A DNA stretch of 64,000 nucleotides from Anaerovorax odorimutans (GTDB lineage: Bacteria; Bacillota; Clostridia; Peptostreptococcales; Anaerovoracaceae), in assembly GCF_024459955.1 (NCBI RefSeq), contig NZ_JANFXK010000010.1, positions 1 through 64,000 of the forward strand, read 5' to 3'. This document shows positions 53,146 to 62,179 of this stretch, piece by piece. How positions within the stretch are numbered: position 1 is the stretch's first letter; each line of letters starts with the position of its first letter. The position numbers and the translations under genes were made by a program. The notes below the pieces were generated by a model, which made no database searches, was not told where the DNA came from, and worked only from the letters and a program-made list of their open reading frames with translations.

Positions 53146-53202
53146 GAAGATGTATGGACGGGGTAGATTAAGAGAAATATACATAGAAAGCGGAGGAAAA
53201 AT

Positions 53203-54084
53203 ATGAAAACGATCGAAGCGGTTGTCAGCACTTTTTCAAAAGAGCATGAACCGTGCTGCACGGTGCGGCCCGGGGAAACGGTACTGTTCAAAACATTGGA
53301 CTGCTATTCGGGGAATATCCGGACGGAGAACGATTATCCGGAGGACATTACCGACGGCGATGCGGATCTGGCGACGGGTCTGGTGTATGTGGAAGGCGCG
53401 GAAAAGGGAGATGTTCTCGTTGTCGATATCCTGGATATTGATGTAGATGATCAGGGCGTGTGCTGCAATATCGGCGGCCCCCTTATGGAGCACTCTGTTC
53501 CCCGTACGAAGATCATTCCGGTAAAAAACCGGATCGCGGAATTCAACGACATCAAATGGGAAGTGGATCCGATGCTGGGCGTCATCGGCGTGGCGCCGGA
53601 GGAAGGCGAATTTCTCTGTTTCCTGCCGGGAAATCACGGCGGAAATATGGACAGCAAGATGATAAAAAGAGGTTCCAGAGTATATCTGCCGGTTCAGGTA
53701 CCAGGCGCGCTTTTCGGTATTGGCGATGTCCACGCTTCTCAGGGAGACTGCGAGCTCTGTGGAAACGGCATTGAAATCGCGGCGGATGTTACGGTTAAGA
53801 TCTCCCTTCTTAAAAATTTTGAGCTTCATTGGCCCATGACCGAGACAAAAGACAAATGGTATGTCAATGTGGCGGCGCCGGATTATGAGACTGCTCTCAA
53901 ACAGGCGTGCCTGGAATTGCAGCGGCTGATGGTGGATGCTTACGGCTGGGATGAGACGGATGTGTTCCTGTACTTATCGCTGCAGGGAGACATTGAGATC
54001 AACCAGTTCACCCTGCCGTGTCCCATCGACATGATTTTGAGAGCCGGTGTCCCCAAGATAGCGGGCAGAGAATTAATTAAATAA
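53203..54084 (+). CDS. Acetamidase/formamidase family protein
   Basis: A 293-residue FmdA/AmdA family amidohydrolase, releasing ammonia from formamide, acetamide or related small amides in the cytoplasm. Marks: VRPGETVLFKTLDCYSG, EGAEKGDVLVVDILDI, the metal-site region GNHGGNMDSK, and FGIGDVHASQGDCELCGNGIE. The N-terminal part is normal length for the short clostridial type. GGAGGAAAAAT before ATG. First gene of the MerR-controlled operon with an APC permease. Confidence 0.93.
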   Translation: MKTIEAVVSTFSKEHEPCCTVRPGETVLFKTLDCYSGNIRTENDYPEDITDGDADLATGLVYVEGAEKGDVLVVDILDIDVDDQGVCCNIGGPLMEHSVPRTKIIPVKNRIAEFNDIKWEVDPMLGVIGVAPEEGEFLCFLPGNHGGNMDSKMIKRGSRVYLPVQVPGALFGIGDVHASQGDCELCGNGIEIAADVTVKISLLKNFELHWPMTETKDKWYVNVAAPDYETALKQACLELQRLMVDAYGWDETDVFLYLSLQGDIEINQFTLPCPIDMILRAGVPKIAGRELIK

Positions 54085-54101
54085 AGGAGGCGAGAACAGC
54101 A

Positions 54102-55472
54102 ATGAACAGCAATGCGGCCGGACAGGCCCCATCAAATGGTGGACAGGTTCAGCTGAAACGTACGCTCAAGCTGAAGGACCTGGTCTTTTATGGAATGATT
54201 ATGATGGTGCTTATCGCACCTATGGCAGTATTCGGAGAAATCGAGCAGGCCAGCGGCGGAATGACGCCCTTTGTTTATTTGGTCGGCGTTATAGCCATGG
54301 TATTCACGGCTCTGAGCTATATGCAGATGAGCCGGCGTTTCCCGGTGGGCGGATCGGTTTACGCTTACGTACAGCGGGGAATCAATCATCATGTGGGCTT
54401 TGTGGCAGGATGGATGATCCTTTTGGACTACATATTTGTTCCAGCCCTTTTATACGCGCTGGTTTCCAACATCTGTGTGGAGACCTTTCCGGGAATCCCG
54501 GGCGTGGCATGGATCATCGTGTTTATCCTGATCAACACGCTCATCAATGTGCGGGGGATCGATTATACGGCGAAAGCCGATATCATCCTGTTCTTTATTG
54601 AGCTGGTGGTAGTAGTCATTTTCCTGATCGGAGGGATCAGCTTTATCGCCGGAGGCGGCGGAACGGGAGGATTCTCCATTGAACCTATGTACCAGCCGGG
54701 CAAGATCAACCTCAACTTTATCGCTTCCGCATGCACCATAGCGGCACTCTCCTTCCTGGGGTTTGACGGCATCAGTACGCTGGCGGAGGAAGCGCTGGAA
54801 CCGGCAAGAGATATCGGCAAGGCGATTATGATCGCCCTGATCAGTATTGGGCTCCTCTTCATTGTAGAGACCTATGTAGCCTGCCTCATCCTTCCGGATT
54901 GGCAGCATACGGATATCGCGGCCGGATTTTATGACGCGGCCGCCCTTGCATTGGGTGAATGGTTCAGAATTGTAATGGTAGGCGTGACTATCGTTGCGGC
55001 AGGTATCGCCAATACCATGGTAGCCCAGTCCTCTGCGGCAAGGCTGCTCTACACCATGGGCAGAGACCGGGTGATTCCGCATATCTTTGCCAAGGTGCAT
55101 CCTAAATTCCGTACCCCATATGTGGGGATTTATCTGCTGTCCATCTTCTCTTTAGTGATTGCGGTTGCGGTTCCTATCGATACATTGGTGAGACTGGTTA
55201 ATTTCGGAGCGCTGGGATCCTTTATCATGCTCAATTTCGCGACCTTCTTCTACTTCTTCATTAAAGAGAAAAAAAGGGGAGGGACAGGATTTATAAAGAA
55301 CCTGGTATGCCCGTTCCTGGGAATGGCTATTTTAATTTATGTGTTCACAGGATTTGACTACATCAGTTATATCGTAGGATTCGGATGGCTTATCATAGGA
55401 GTTGTCATCGGATTTATCAAGTCGAAAGGATATAAAGAAGTTCCGGAAGCCTTTAAAAACATCGAGTTATAG
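54102..55472 (+). CDS. APC-family permease
   Basis: A 456-residue permease with 12 helices. Marks: LVFYGMIMMVLIAPMAVFG in TM1, SRRFPVGGSVYAYVQRGI, SFLGFDGISTLAEEAL in TM6, and YTMGRDRVIPHIFAKVHP. AAGGAGGCGAG precedes ATG. Probably imports the amide, an amino acid amide or an amine handled by the amidase gene upstream. A different subfamily from the APC protein at 13620. Confidence 0.93.
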   Translation: MNSNAAGQAPSNGGQVQLKRTLKLKDLVFYGMIMMVLIAPMAVFGEIEQASGGMTPFVYLVGVIAMVFTALSYMQMSRRFPVGGSVYAYVQRGINHHVGFVAGWMILLDYIFVPALLYALVSNICVETFPGIPGVAWIIVFILINTLINVRGIDYTAKADIILFFIELVVVVIFLIGGISFIAGGGGTGGFSIEPMYQPGKINLNFIASACTIAALSFLGFDGISTLAEEALEPARDIGKAIMIALISIGLLFIVETYVACLILPDWQHTDIAAGFYDAAALALGEWFRIVMVGVTIVAAGIANTMVAQSSAARLLYTMGRDRVIPHIFAKVHPKFRTPYVGIYLLSIFSLVIAVAVPIDTLVRLVNFGALGSFIMLNFATFFYFFIKEKKRGGTGFIKNLVCPFLGMAILIYVFTGFDYISYIVGFGWLIIGVVIGFIKSKGYKEVPEAFKNIEL

Positions 55473-55503
55473 GATATAATTCAGGAAAAAGGCTGGGGAA
55501 GAC

Positions 55504-56400
55504 ATGTATTCCATTGGAAAATTATCAAAACTCACCGGACTGAGTATCCCCACTCTCAGGCATTACGATCAGATGGGGATTCTCGTCCCGGCATACAGAA
55601 ACGAAACTACCGGATACCGTTACTATGATGAAGAGCAGATGCTGCAGGTCCAGCTGATTAAAAACATGAAAATGCTGGGCTTTTCGCTGGATGATATGAG
55701 GATGATTCTGGTTAAAAAGGATCTTTCCTGTTTTCGGGAAAAAGTAAGCGAGATCAGACACAAGATTGAGCTGCAGCTGCAGGCCGTCAGCGATATCGAC
55801 AATTATCTGTCCAACGGCGAGTATATTCTGCGGGAATATTATTCCAAAGGAAGCCGGGCGTTTTATGACAGCTATCCGGCGGAGCTGCGGACCATGCCGG
55901 CCGCCGACGTTCTGTGCATGGAAACGGAAGCCCCTTTTCGCAGCATGCCGTTTTTTACCCAGTGCTGTCTTGAAATTCAGAACATGCGGGACCATCTTGG
56001 CGTTCTGCAGACTGGGGCTTTGCTGCTGATCCCGCGAACGAGGAACATCCGCAGCTTTATTCGGGGAGAAGGCGGATTTTCCCTTTGCATGCCCATCCAA
56101 TATCGGGAGGGCTGCGGCAGGGAAGCGGTCCGGCACTTTAAAAGGGTGCGGGTTGCGTCCATCCTCAGCGTCGGCAGCTATGAGGCGCTGGAGAAGATTT
56201 ACGATACTCTTCTCGCCTGGGTCAGCGAAAACCGGCTGCTTCCGGCGGGAAAGCTGGTTCTTCAATGCCTTTTGGAACCCAGCGACACGATGAAATCCGA
56301 CCAATATATCTTCCGTCTCAATCTGCCGGTGGTTACAGAGGAGCAGAGCAGGGAAAAGCTGCCGGAGCTGCCCGTGGAGTTCGAGTGGGAGCTGATATGA
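55504..56400 (+). CDS. MerR-family activator with GyrI-like effector domain
   Basis: A 298-residue regulator. Residues 1 to about 70: winged helix with YSIGKLSKLTGLSIPTLRHYDQMG and TTGYRYYDEEQ; about 75-110: dimer coiled coil (SEIRHKIELQLQAVSDIDNYL); about 115-298: BmrR/GyrI-like ligand domain ending VEFEWELI. It should bind a small amphipathic compound and twist the 19-bp-spacer promoter at 53115. Third gene of that operon. A hairpin terminator follows. Confidence 0.93.
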   Translation: MYSIGKLSKLTGLSIPTLRHYDQMGILVPAYRNETTGYRYYDEEQMLQVQLIKNMKMLGFSLDDMRMILVKKDLSCFREKVSEIRHKIELQLQAVSDIDNYLSNGEYILREYYSKGSRAFYDSYPAELRTMPAADVLCMETEAPFRSMPFFTQCCLEIQNMRDHLGVLQTGALLLIPRTRNIRSFIRGEGGFSLCMPIQYREGCGREAVRHFKRVRVASILSVGSYEALEKIYDTLLAWVSENRLLPAGKLVLQCLLEPSDTMKSDQYIFRLNLPVVTEEQSREKLPELPVEFEWELI

Positions 56401-56411
56401 AAACAGAGCAG

Positions 56412-56451
56412 GAATCCGTTGTCCGGCGTGGGGCCGGCAGCGGATTCTTTT
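56412..56451 (+). terminator. Terminator of the amidase-permease-merR operon
   Basis: GAATCCG (56412-56418) pairs with CGGATTC (56441-56447), continued inside by TCCGGC/GCCGG-type pairing; T run follows. Confidence 0.7.
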
Positions 56452-56556
56452 GAAAGAGCCGGTTGAAAAGACCATCGGTCAGGGCGCATTTATCCCTTGA
56501 CTTTAAAGCCGCAAGCATATAAAATATCAACGTATATGAAGTAAATAAAAAAGGCG

Positions 56557-56756
56557 CAGATGAAGACAGTAGCACCGCGTAAAATCCTTACAGAGAGATG
56601 TTTTTAGCTGAGAGAACATCGGTGAAGCGGACCGTGAAGATCACTTCGGAGTCTTATTCCCTAAAATGAAGAGGCAGCGCTTTTGCTGCAACCAGGGTGG
56701 TACCGCGGTATTTTATCGTCCCTGATTCTCAATATCTGAGAGTCAGGGCTTTTTTT
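56557..56756 (+). promoter_or_regulatory. T-box leader of ileS
   Basis: Stem I runs from GAAGAC (56562) to GTCTTATT (56651) and contains GAAGATCACTTC, with ATC at 56640-56642 as likely isoleucine specifier. The T-box AACCAGGGTGGTACCGCGG is at 56690-56708, and a terminator (56720-56731 with 56737-56748, then T7) follows. Uncharged tRNA-Ile would pair with specifier and T-box and open ileS. This explains most of the 483-bp gap between merR and ileS. Confidence 0.93.
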
Positions 56757-56883
56757 CGGGACAAATCCAGGATAAAAAGGCAAAAATCCGCAAAAGGAAG
56801 GCCGCTGGACAGGACCTGACAGAAATACGGCCGCCTCAAAGATCCAGATAACTATAAGGTTAAAAATAGAAAGGAAAAGGGAT

Positions 56884-59800
56884 ATGTTTAAAAACTTATC
56901 GGAAAAACCCATAGCCCAGCTGCAGATGGAGCAGGCGGAGCAGTGGGAAAAAGAAGATCTTCTCCACAAATGCGTGACAACAAGAGAGGGACAGCCGTCC
57001 TTTATCTTTTACGAAGGCCCTCCGACAGCCAACGGAAGACCGGGAATACACCACGTTATTGCCAGGACGCTGAAGGACTCGGTGTGCCGCTACAAGACCA
57101 TGCAGGGCTTCGAGGTAAGGCGTAAGGCCGGCTGGGATACCCACGGTCTGCCTGTTGAGATCGAGGTGGAAAAACAGCTGCAAATGAGCGGCAAGCAGGA
57201 TATCGAGAAATACGGTATCAAGGAATTCAACGAAAAGTGCCGGGAGTCCGTTTTCACTTATGAAAGCATGTGGCGGGAAATGACCAAGAGGATGGGATAC
57301 CTCATCGACCTGGACAACCCGTATATCACCCTGGACAACAACTTCATCGAGACCGGCTGGTGGATTCTCAAGGAATTTTTCAAGGAAGGGCTGATCTATG
57401 AAGGTCACAAAATCCTGCCTTACTGCCCGCGCTGCGGAACGGGACTGGCTTCCCACGAAGTGGCCCAGGGATATAAAGAAGTAAAGGTTAATACCATCAC
57501 CGCCAAGTTCAAGCGCAAGGATGCGGATGAATACTTCCTGGCCTGGACGACGACTCCATGGACGCTGGCTTCCAACGTTTCTCTGACCGTGGGACCGGAC
57601 GTGGACTATGTAAAAGTAAAGATGACAGAGGGCGATGAAGAGGGCAAGGTTTTCTATGTTGCCAAGGTTCTGGCCGATAAGGTTCTGGGCGCGGAAAAAT
57701 ACGAAGTGCTGGAAGAAATGAAGGGCAAGGATCTGGAATACATCGAATACGAACAGCTGATGCCTTTCGTAAAACCGGATAAAAAAGCCTTCTTTGTGAC
57801 CTGCGCCGATTATGTAACCATTGAAGACGGTACAGGTATCGTCCACACGGCCCCGGCTTTCGGTGAAGACGACTATCAGACCGGCCGCCGTTATGGGCTG
57901 CCAGTAGTTAACCCAGTAGATGAAGAAGGTAAATATACAGAAACACCTTGGGCAGGCCGTTTTGTAATGGAGGACGGACTGGACATCGACATTATCAAAT
58001 GGCTGGCAGGCGAGGACAAAATTTTCGGCAAAGAAAAGATTGAGCATAACTATCCCCACTGCTGGAGATGCGGAACGCCGCTGGTTTATTACGCAAAGCC
58101 CAGCTGGTACATTGAAATGAGCAAGCTGAAGGATCAGCTGGTAGCCAATAACAATACCGTCAACTGGTTCCCGGATTTTGTCGGCGAAAAGCGGTTCGGC
58201 AACTGGCTGGAAGAAGTAAAGGACTGGGCGATTTCCAGAAACCGTTACTGGGGTACGCCGATTCCCATCTGGCGCTGCGAGTGCGGCCATCTGGAATGCA
58301 TCGGCAGCAGAGCTGAGCTGGTGGAAAAGGCTCAGGAGGACATCGACGAAAGCATCGAGCTGCACAGACCGTATGTGGATGACGTGCATCTGACCTGTCC
58401 GGTTTGCGGAAAGACCATGAGCCGTATTCCGGAGGTTATGGACTGCTGGTTCGACAGCGGCTCCATGCCCTTTGCCCAGCAGCATTATCCGTTTGAAAAT
58501 AAAGAGAAGTTTGACGAAGAGCTGTTCCCGGCTGATTTCATCTGCGAAGGCATCGACCAGACCAGAGGCTGGTTCTACTCACTGATGGCGATTTCCACCT
58601 TTATCAAGGGCAAAGCGCCATATAAAAACGTGCTGGTTAACGATTTGATTCTGGATAAGAACGGCAAGAAGATGAGTAAGTCCAAGGGAAATACCGTTGA
58701 TCCGTTCCAGCTTTTCGATAAATACGGCGCCGACGCCACCAGATGGTATCTGCTCCACGTTTCGCCGGCCTGGTCGCCGACCAGATTCGATGAGGACGGC
58801 CTGGTGGAAATCGTCAGCAAGTTCTTCGGCACTTTGAAGAATGTATATAATTTCTTCGTGCTGTATTCCAACCAGGACAATATCGATCCGTCCAAGCTTT
58901 CCGTGGCTTATGACAAGCGCCCTGAGCTGGACAGATGGATCATTTCCAAATACAACAAGCTGGTCAAGGAAGTGACCGAGGAAATGGATCGTTACGACCA
59001 CATGAAATCTGTGCGCAAGATTCAGGAATTTGTGGTGGAAGATCTGTCCAACTGGTATATCCGCCGGGCAAGAAGGAGATTCTGGGGCGAAGAGTTAAAT
59101 GACGATAAGAAGTCGGTATATGCGACCACTTATGAAGTGCTGGTGGGCATCTCCAAGCTGATCGCTCCGTTCGCACCGTTTATTGCCGATGAGATTTTTG
59201 TTAATCTGACCGGTGAGGAATCAGTTCACATCGCTTACTTCCCGAAGGCCGATGAAAGCCTGATGGACAGCAAGGTTGAAGAGCGAATGGATCTGGTCCG
59301 TGATCTTGTGGGCCTGGGCCGCGGAACCCGTGAGAAGGAAAGAATCAAGGTGCGCCAGCCGCTGGGAGAAATTCTGGTGGATGGAAAATATGAAACGCTG
59401 ATTGGCGATCTGACCCCGCTCATCATGGAAGAACTGAATGTGAAGCGGGTAGTCTTTGAAAAAGAGCTGGATCAGTATATGAATTACAGCTTGAAGCCAA
59501 ACTTCAAGGTTGCCGGTCCGATACTGGGCAAGAATATCAAGGCTTTCGGCGGTGCATTGGCAAAAGCCGATGCGGCCAGTGTGGTTGCTGAGCTTGAAGC
59601 AAATGGCAAGATCAGTCTGGATCTCAACGGCGAAATGACAGAGGTTACGGCTGATATGGTGGACACTAAGATCAGCGCCAAGGAGGGGTTTGCTGTAGCC
59701 ATGGAAAATAACGTATTTACGATCCTGGATACGACTCTGACCAAAGAACTGATCGATGAAGGTCTGGCAAGAGAGCTGGTTTCCAAGGTGCAGCAGTTGA

Positions 59801-59997
59801 GAAAGCAGAATGATTTTGAGATGATGGATAATATCAAAATCACCATCGACGCTGACGAAGATGTTGCGGCAGCTGTGGAAGCTTATAAGGATTATATTAT
59901 GAAAGAAACGCTGGCGGTGGAAATGGAGACAGGCAGCGGATTGAAAGAATATGATTTGAATGGGCATAAGACTGGTATCACTGTAGAAAAGAAGTAA
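56884..59997 (+). CDS. ileS: Isoleucyl-tRNA synthetase, long (type 2) form
   Basis: A 1037-residue class I synthetase charging tRNA-Ile. Marks: the HIGH-type box GIHHVIART (about 58-66), KAGWDTHGLPVEIEVEK, the editing domain (TTTPWTLASNVSL), zinc-type CPRCGTGLASHEV and CPVCGKTMSRIPEV, and KKMSKSKGNT (about 597-606). The HHVI form and overall length fit the eukaryote-like IleRS2 class, which is often naturally less sensitive to mupirocin. GAAAGGAAAAGGG before ATG. Controlled by the T-box upstream. Confidence 0.96.
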   Translation: MFKNLSEKPIAQLQMEQAEQWEKEDLLHKCVTTREGQPSFIFYEGPPTANGRPGIHHVIARTLKDSVCRYKTMQGFEVRRKAGWDTHGLPVEIEVEKQLQMSGKQDIEKYGIKEFNEKCRESVFTYESMWREMTKRMGYLIDLDNPYITLDNNFIETGWWILKEFFKEGLIYEGHKILPYCPRCGTGLASHEVAQGYKEVKVNTITAKFKRKDADEYFLAWTTTPWTLASNVSLTVGPDVDYVKVKMTEGDEEGKVFYVAKVLADKVLGAEKYEVLEEMKGKDLEYIEYEQLMPFVKPDKKAFFVTCADYVTIEDGTGIVHTAPAFGEDDYQTGRRYGLPVVNPVDEEGKYTETPWAGRFVMEDGLDIDIIKWLAGEDKIFGKEKIEHNYPHCWRCGTPLVYYAKPSWYIEMSKLKDQLVANNNTVNWFPDFVGEKRFGNWLEEVKDWAISRNRYWGTPIPIWRCECGHLECIGSRAELVEKAQEDIDESIELHRPYVDDVHLTCPVCGKTMSRIPEVMDCWFDSGSMPFAQQHYPFENKEKFDEELFPADFICEGIDQTRGWFYSLMAISTFIKGKAPYKNVLVNDLILDKNGKKMSKSKGNTVDPFQLFDKYGADATRWYLLHVSPAWSPTRFDEDGLVEIVSKFFGTLKNVYNFFVLYSNQDNIDPSKLSVAYDKRPELDRWIISKYNKLVKEVTEEMDRYDHMKSVRKIQEFVVEDLSNWYIRRARRRFWGEELNDDKKSVYATTYEVLVGISKLIAPFAPFIADEIFVNLTGEESVHIAYFPKADESLMDSKVEERMDLVRDLVGLGRGTREKERIKVRQPLGEILVDGKYETLIGDLTPLIMEELNVKRVVFEKELDQYMNYSLKPNFKVAGPILGKNIKAFGGALAKADAASVVAELEANGKISLDLNGEMTEVTADMVDTKISAKEGFAVAMENNVFTILDTTLTKELIDEGLARELVSKVQQLRKQNDFEMMDNIKITIDADEDVAAAVEAYKDYIMKETLAVEMETGSGLKEYDLNGHKTGITVEKK

Positions 59998-60099
59998 GAA
60001 ATAGTTCTCGCTACGGCAAGGTCCTCGACCCGCGCTTGCGTTGCGTTGCAACGCCGCGGGCCTGCGGAGTTTGCCTGCGCGAGAACTATTTCTTTTTGG
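59996..60099 (+). terminator. Long branched hairpin after ileS
   Basis: A perfect 16-bp outer stem (59996-60011 with 60079-60094) encloses GC-rich inner hairpins (e.g. GTTGCGTTGCAAC) and is followed by TTTTT. It overlaps the ileS stop codon. Confidence 0.8.
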
Positions 60100-60179
60100 G
60101 AAAGTAAGGCTTTGATTGAGGAGGGCATCTGCGGAGCAGATGCGGGTTGGTTTGGGAGATAAAAAGGGGAGATTTCTGC

Positions 60180-60251
60180 TTTGCGACCAAGGTGTTTTTT
60201 TAGGGGTAATGGTCGCGGGATTTGTTAGTAGGAGTAGGATTTGGTCGCAAA
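60180..60251 (+). repeat. Repeat A, copy 4
   Basis: TTTGCGACCAAGGTG ... AATGGTCGCGGG ... TTTGGTCGCAAA. Opens tandem unit 1. Confidence 0.85.
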
Positions 60252-60393
60252 TCCGCAGCTTGCAACCGGGCTGCGGGTTTGCAGCTTGCCCTTGAAGCCT
60301 GTTAAGAAACTCAGCCACGCATCCAATGCGTGGTTTTATTTATAACTTATGTAACTTACGGGCTGCGCGGCAGGCAGCGGCTCATATGAACCG

Positions 60394-60610
60394 CTGCCCA
60401 AAAGGCAAATCGCTATTTTTATCAACATGCAGCGGAAATTCAGGTTCTTGTTGAGCTTTTTTCAGGGTTACAGAGCCTGAGAACGCAGAAATTCGAGCAA
60501 TATGCGATTTTGAGCAGGTACAGAGGCCGCAAACCTTGGAAATACCTCAACAACCAAGGCAAAACGAATCCATTGTTGAGCAAATGTGCATATTGTCAGA
60601 AAAGGTCTCG
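60394..60610 (+). repeat. Repeat B, copy 2
   Basis: CTGCCCAAAAGGCAAATCG to AAAGGTCTCG; matches 2671-2892 inverted and 60967-61183 direct. A short frame over it (60510-60737) is a by-product of the repeat. Confidence 0.8.
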
Positions 60611-60843
60611 ACGGACCAACACCGTATCAGCTCGGCCAGAATCGTATCATTTGCCAGCTGCGGTAACCTTTCGAAAAATTGATGCAAAGTTACGCAAAGT
60701 TGTGGGCCCTGCGGGTACTCGAAAACGTAAAAAGTGAAGATTTGTGCTACGGGCTCTTTTGAGGGCTGTAAGATTGTTGAAAAATGCGTAACCTTTTGAA
60801 AAAATCAGGATAAGTTACCAGAGCTGCTCCCTTTGGTGAGTGG

Positions 60844-60915
60844 CTTGCGACCAAGGTGTTTTTTTAGGGGCAATGGTCGCGGGATTTGTTAGTGGAATTA
60901 GGATTTGGTCGCAAA
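60844..60915 (+). repeat. Repeat A, copy 5
   Basis: CTTGCGACCAAGGTG to TTTGGTCGCAAA; nearly identical to copy 4. Confidence 0.85.
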
Positions 60916-60966
60916 CCCGCAGCTTGCAACCGGGCTGTGCAGTAGGAATCGGCTCATATGAAACAC

Positions 60967-61183
60967 CGCCCAAAAGGCAAATCGCTATTTTTATCAACAC
61001 GCAATGGAAAAATCGAGTTCTTGTTGAGCTTTTTTTAAGGTTACAGAGCCTGAGAGCGCAGAAATTCGAGCAATATGTGATTTTGAACAGGTGCAGAGGC
61101 CGCAAACCTTGGAAACACCTCAACAACCAAGGCAAAACGAATCCATTGTTGAGCAAATGTGCATATTGGCAAAAAAGGTCTCG
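60967..61183 (+). repeat. Repeat B, copy 3
   Basis: CGCCCAAAAGGCAAATCG to AAAGGTCTCG; direct copy of 60394-60610. Confidence 0.8.
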
Positions 61184-61467
61184 CCTGGCCAACGCCGTAT
61201 CTGCTCGGCCAGAATCGTATCATTTGCCAGTTGCGGTAACTTTTCGAAAAATTGATGCAAAGTTACGCAAAGTTGTGGGCCCTGCGGGTACTCGAAAACG
61301 TAAAAGGTGAAGATTTGTGCTACGAGCTCTTTTGAGGGCCGTAGGATCGTTGAAAAATGCGTAACCTTTTGAAAAAATCAGGATAAGTTACCAGAGCTGC
61401 TCTTTTGGTGAGTGGCTTGCAAATTGTAAGATGCGAGCCAGTCCGAGCATCTTACACCATTCTGTGT

Positions 61468-61539
61468 TTTGCGACCAAGGTGTTTTTTCGGGGCCAATGG
61501 TCGCGGGATTTTCTGGTAAAATTGAAATTTGGTCGCAAA
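61468..61539 (+). repeat. Repeat A, copy 6
   Basis: TTTGCGACCAAGGTG ... CCAATGGTCGCGGG ... TTTGGTCGCAAA; head of the composite that matches 9790-10230 inverted. Confidence 0.85.
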
Positions 61540-61985
61540 CTCAAAACCATTTTCTGTTCTCTGCTGCATCAGGGGTGCTTTCTTTCAGGAGGGAACGCCT
61601 ATTTACTTTTGCGTAGTAATGTGCTGAATTGATTCCGGAGCTTTCATCAAAGAAGCGAGGCAAGAGCGGATCTTTTTTCAACGTTTCTTACCCTTGAGGG
61701 TCAATCTTAAGTGGAAATTTTATAAAAATAAATCCGTAATACCCGCAAACCCACAGATTTTGTCCGCTCTGGTCCAATTCTAAAGCAAAAAGCGCCGGGC
61801 CAGGTCGGGGGCCGGCATGGGCCAGACCATCTTCGCGCCAGACAGACCATAAGTTCCACGCATATTCAACCTTACGGCAACGCCGTACAAATTGGGTAGA
61901 ATCGTATAAGATGTGAGTCACGTCGAGCATCTTTCACTTATTCTATACCTTGCGGCAACGCCGATACAAATCTGGTCAGAATAGT
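61468..61985 (+). repeat. Composite intergenic repeat (A + linker + C), direct copy
   Basis: Same order of blocks as the reverse complement of 9790-10230: repeat A, CTCAAAACCATT, a diverged linker, CTTTTTTCAAC, GGTCAATCTTAAGTGGAAA, ACCCGCAAACCCACAG and CATATTCAACCTT, with a second, shorter copy of the last block near 61940-61985. Confidence 0.7.
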
Positions 61986-62179
61986 ATAAAATGCAATCCG
62001 CATCGTGCATCTTTCACCCCCTGATTCGAAGGAATCAGGGGACATTTTCCCTGCAACTTGAAAAATTAAGAATTTGCCAATAAAATATTAACCTTTTTGT
62101 TTTATTTTTATAAAAGTTTTCTGTTATTCTATTTACAATGGGAATGACATTGTAAGCGGGCAAGGGGAGGAGCAGGCTT

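Larger units (their letters stand above)
60180..60843 (+). repeat. Tandem unit 1 (about 664 bp)
   Basis: Repeat A, spacer, repeat B, then a tail with CGTATCATTTGCCAG, GCAAAGTTACGCAAAGTTG and GATAAGTTACCAGAGCTGC. The same series occurs in unit 2; the A-B spacer is longer here by a hairpin-bearing insert of roughly 100 bp. Confidence 0.8.
60844..61467 (+). repeat. Tandem unit 2 (about 624 bp)
   Basis: Direct repeat of unit 1 at high identity over the A, B and tail parts; ends where the third repeat A begins, after a stretch with ATTGTAAGATGCGAGCCAG. Confidence 0.8.
59998..62179. other. 2.2-kb repeat-rich gene desert
   Basis: No reading frame here has a credible ribosome site plus family match. 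It holds three repeat A copies, two repeat B copies, tandem units of about 640 bp, an inverted partner of the 9.8-10.2 kb composite, a CCACGCAT/ATGCGTGG terminator-like hairpin (60315-60333), and near its end paired motifs of the form CCTTRCGGCAACGCCG. Confidence 0.7.

Noticed and set aside
56896-58485. 529-codon minus-strand frame
   Set aside because: Antisense to ileS; long only because of codon bias in that gene.
60510-61310. Two similar Arg/Lys-rich frames (60510-60737 and 60840-61310)
   Set aside because: They look conserved only because the DNA is tandemly repeated; no ribosome sites, the second starts inside repeat A, and repeat B at 2.7 kb does not keep the frame.
60180-61540. CRISPR array or integron attC array
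   Set aside because: Repeats are not evenly spaced with unique spacers, and neither cas, integrase nor attC-type core sites are present.
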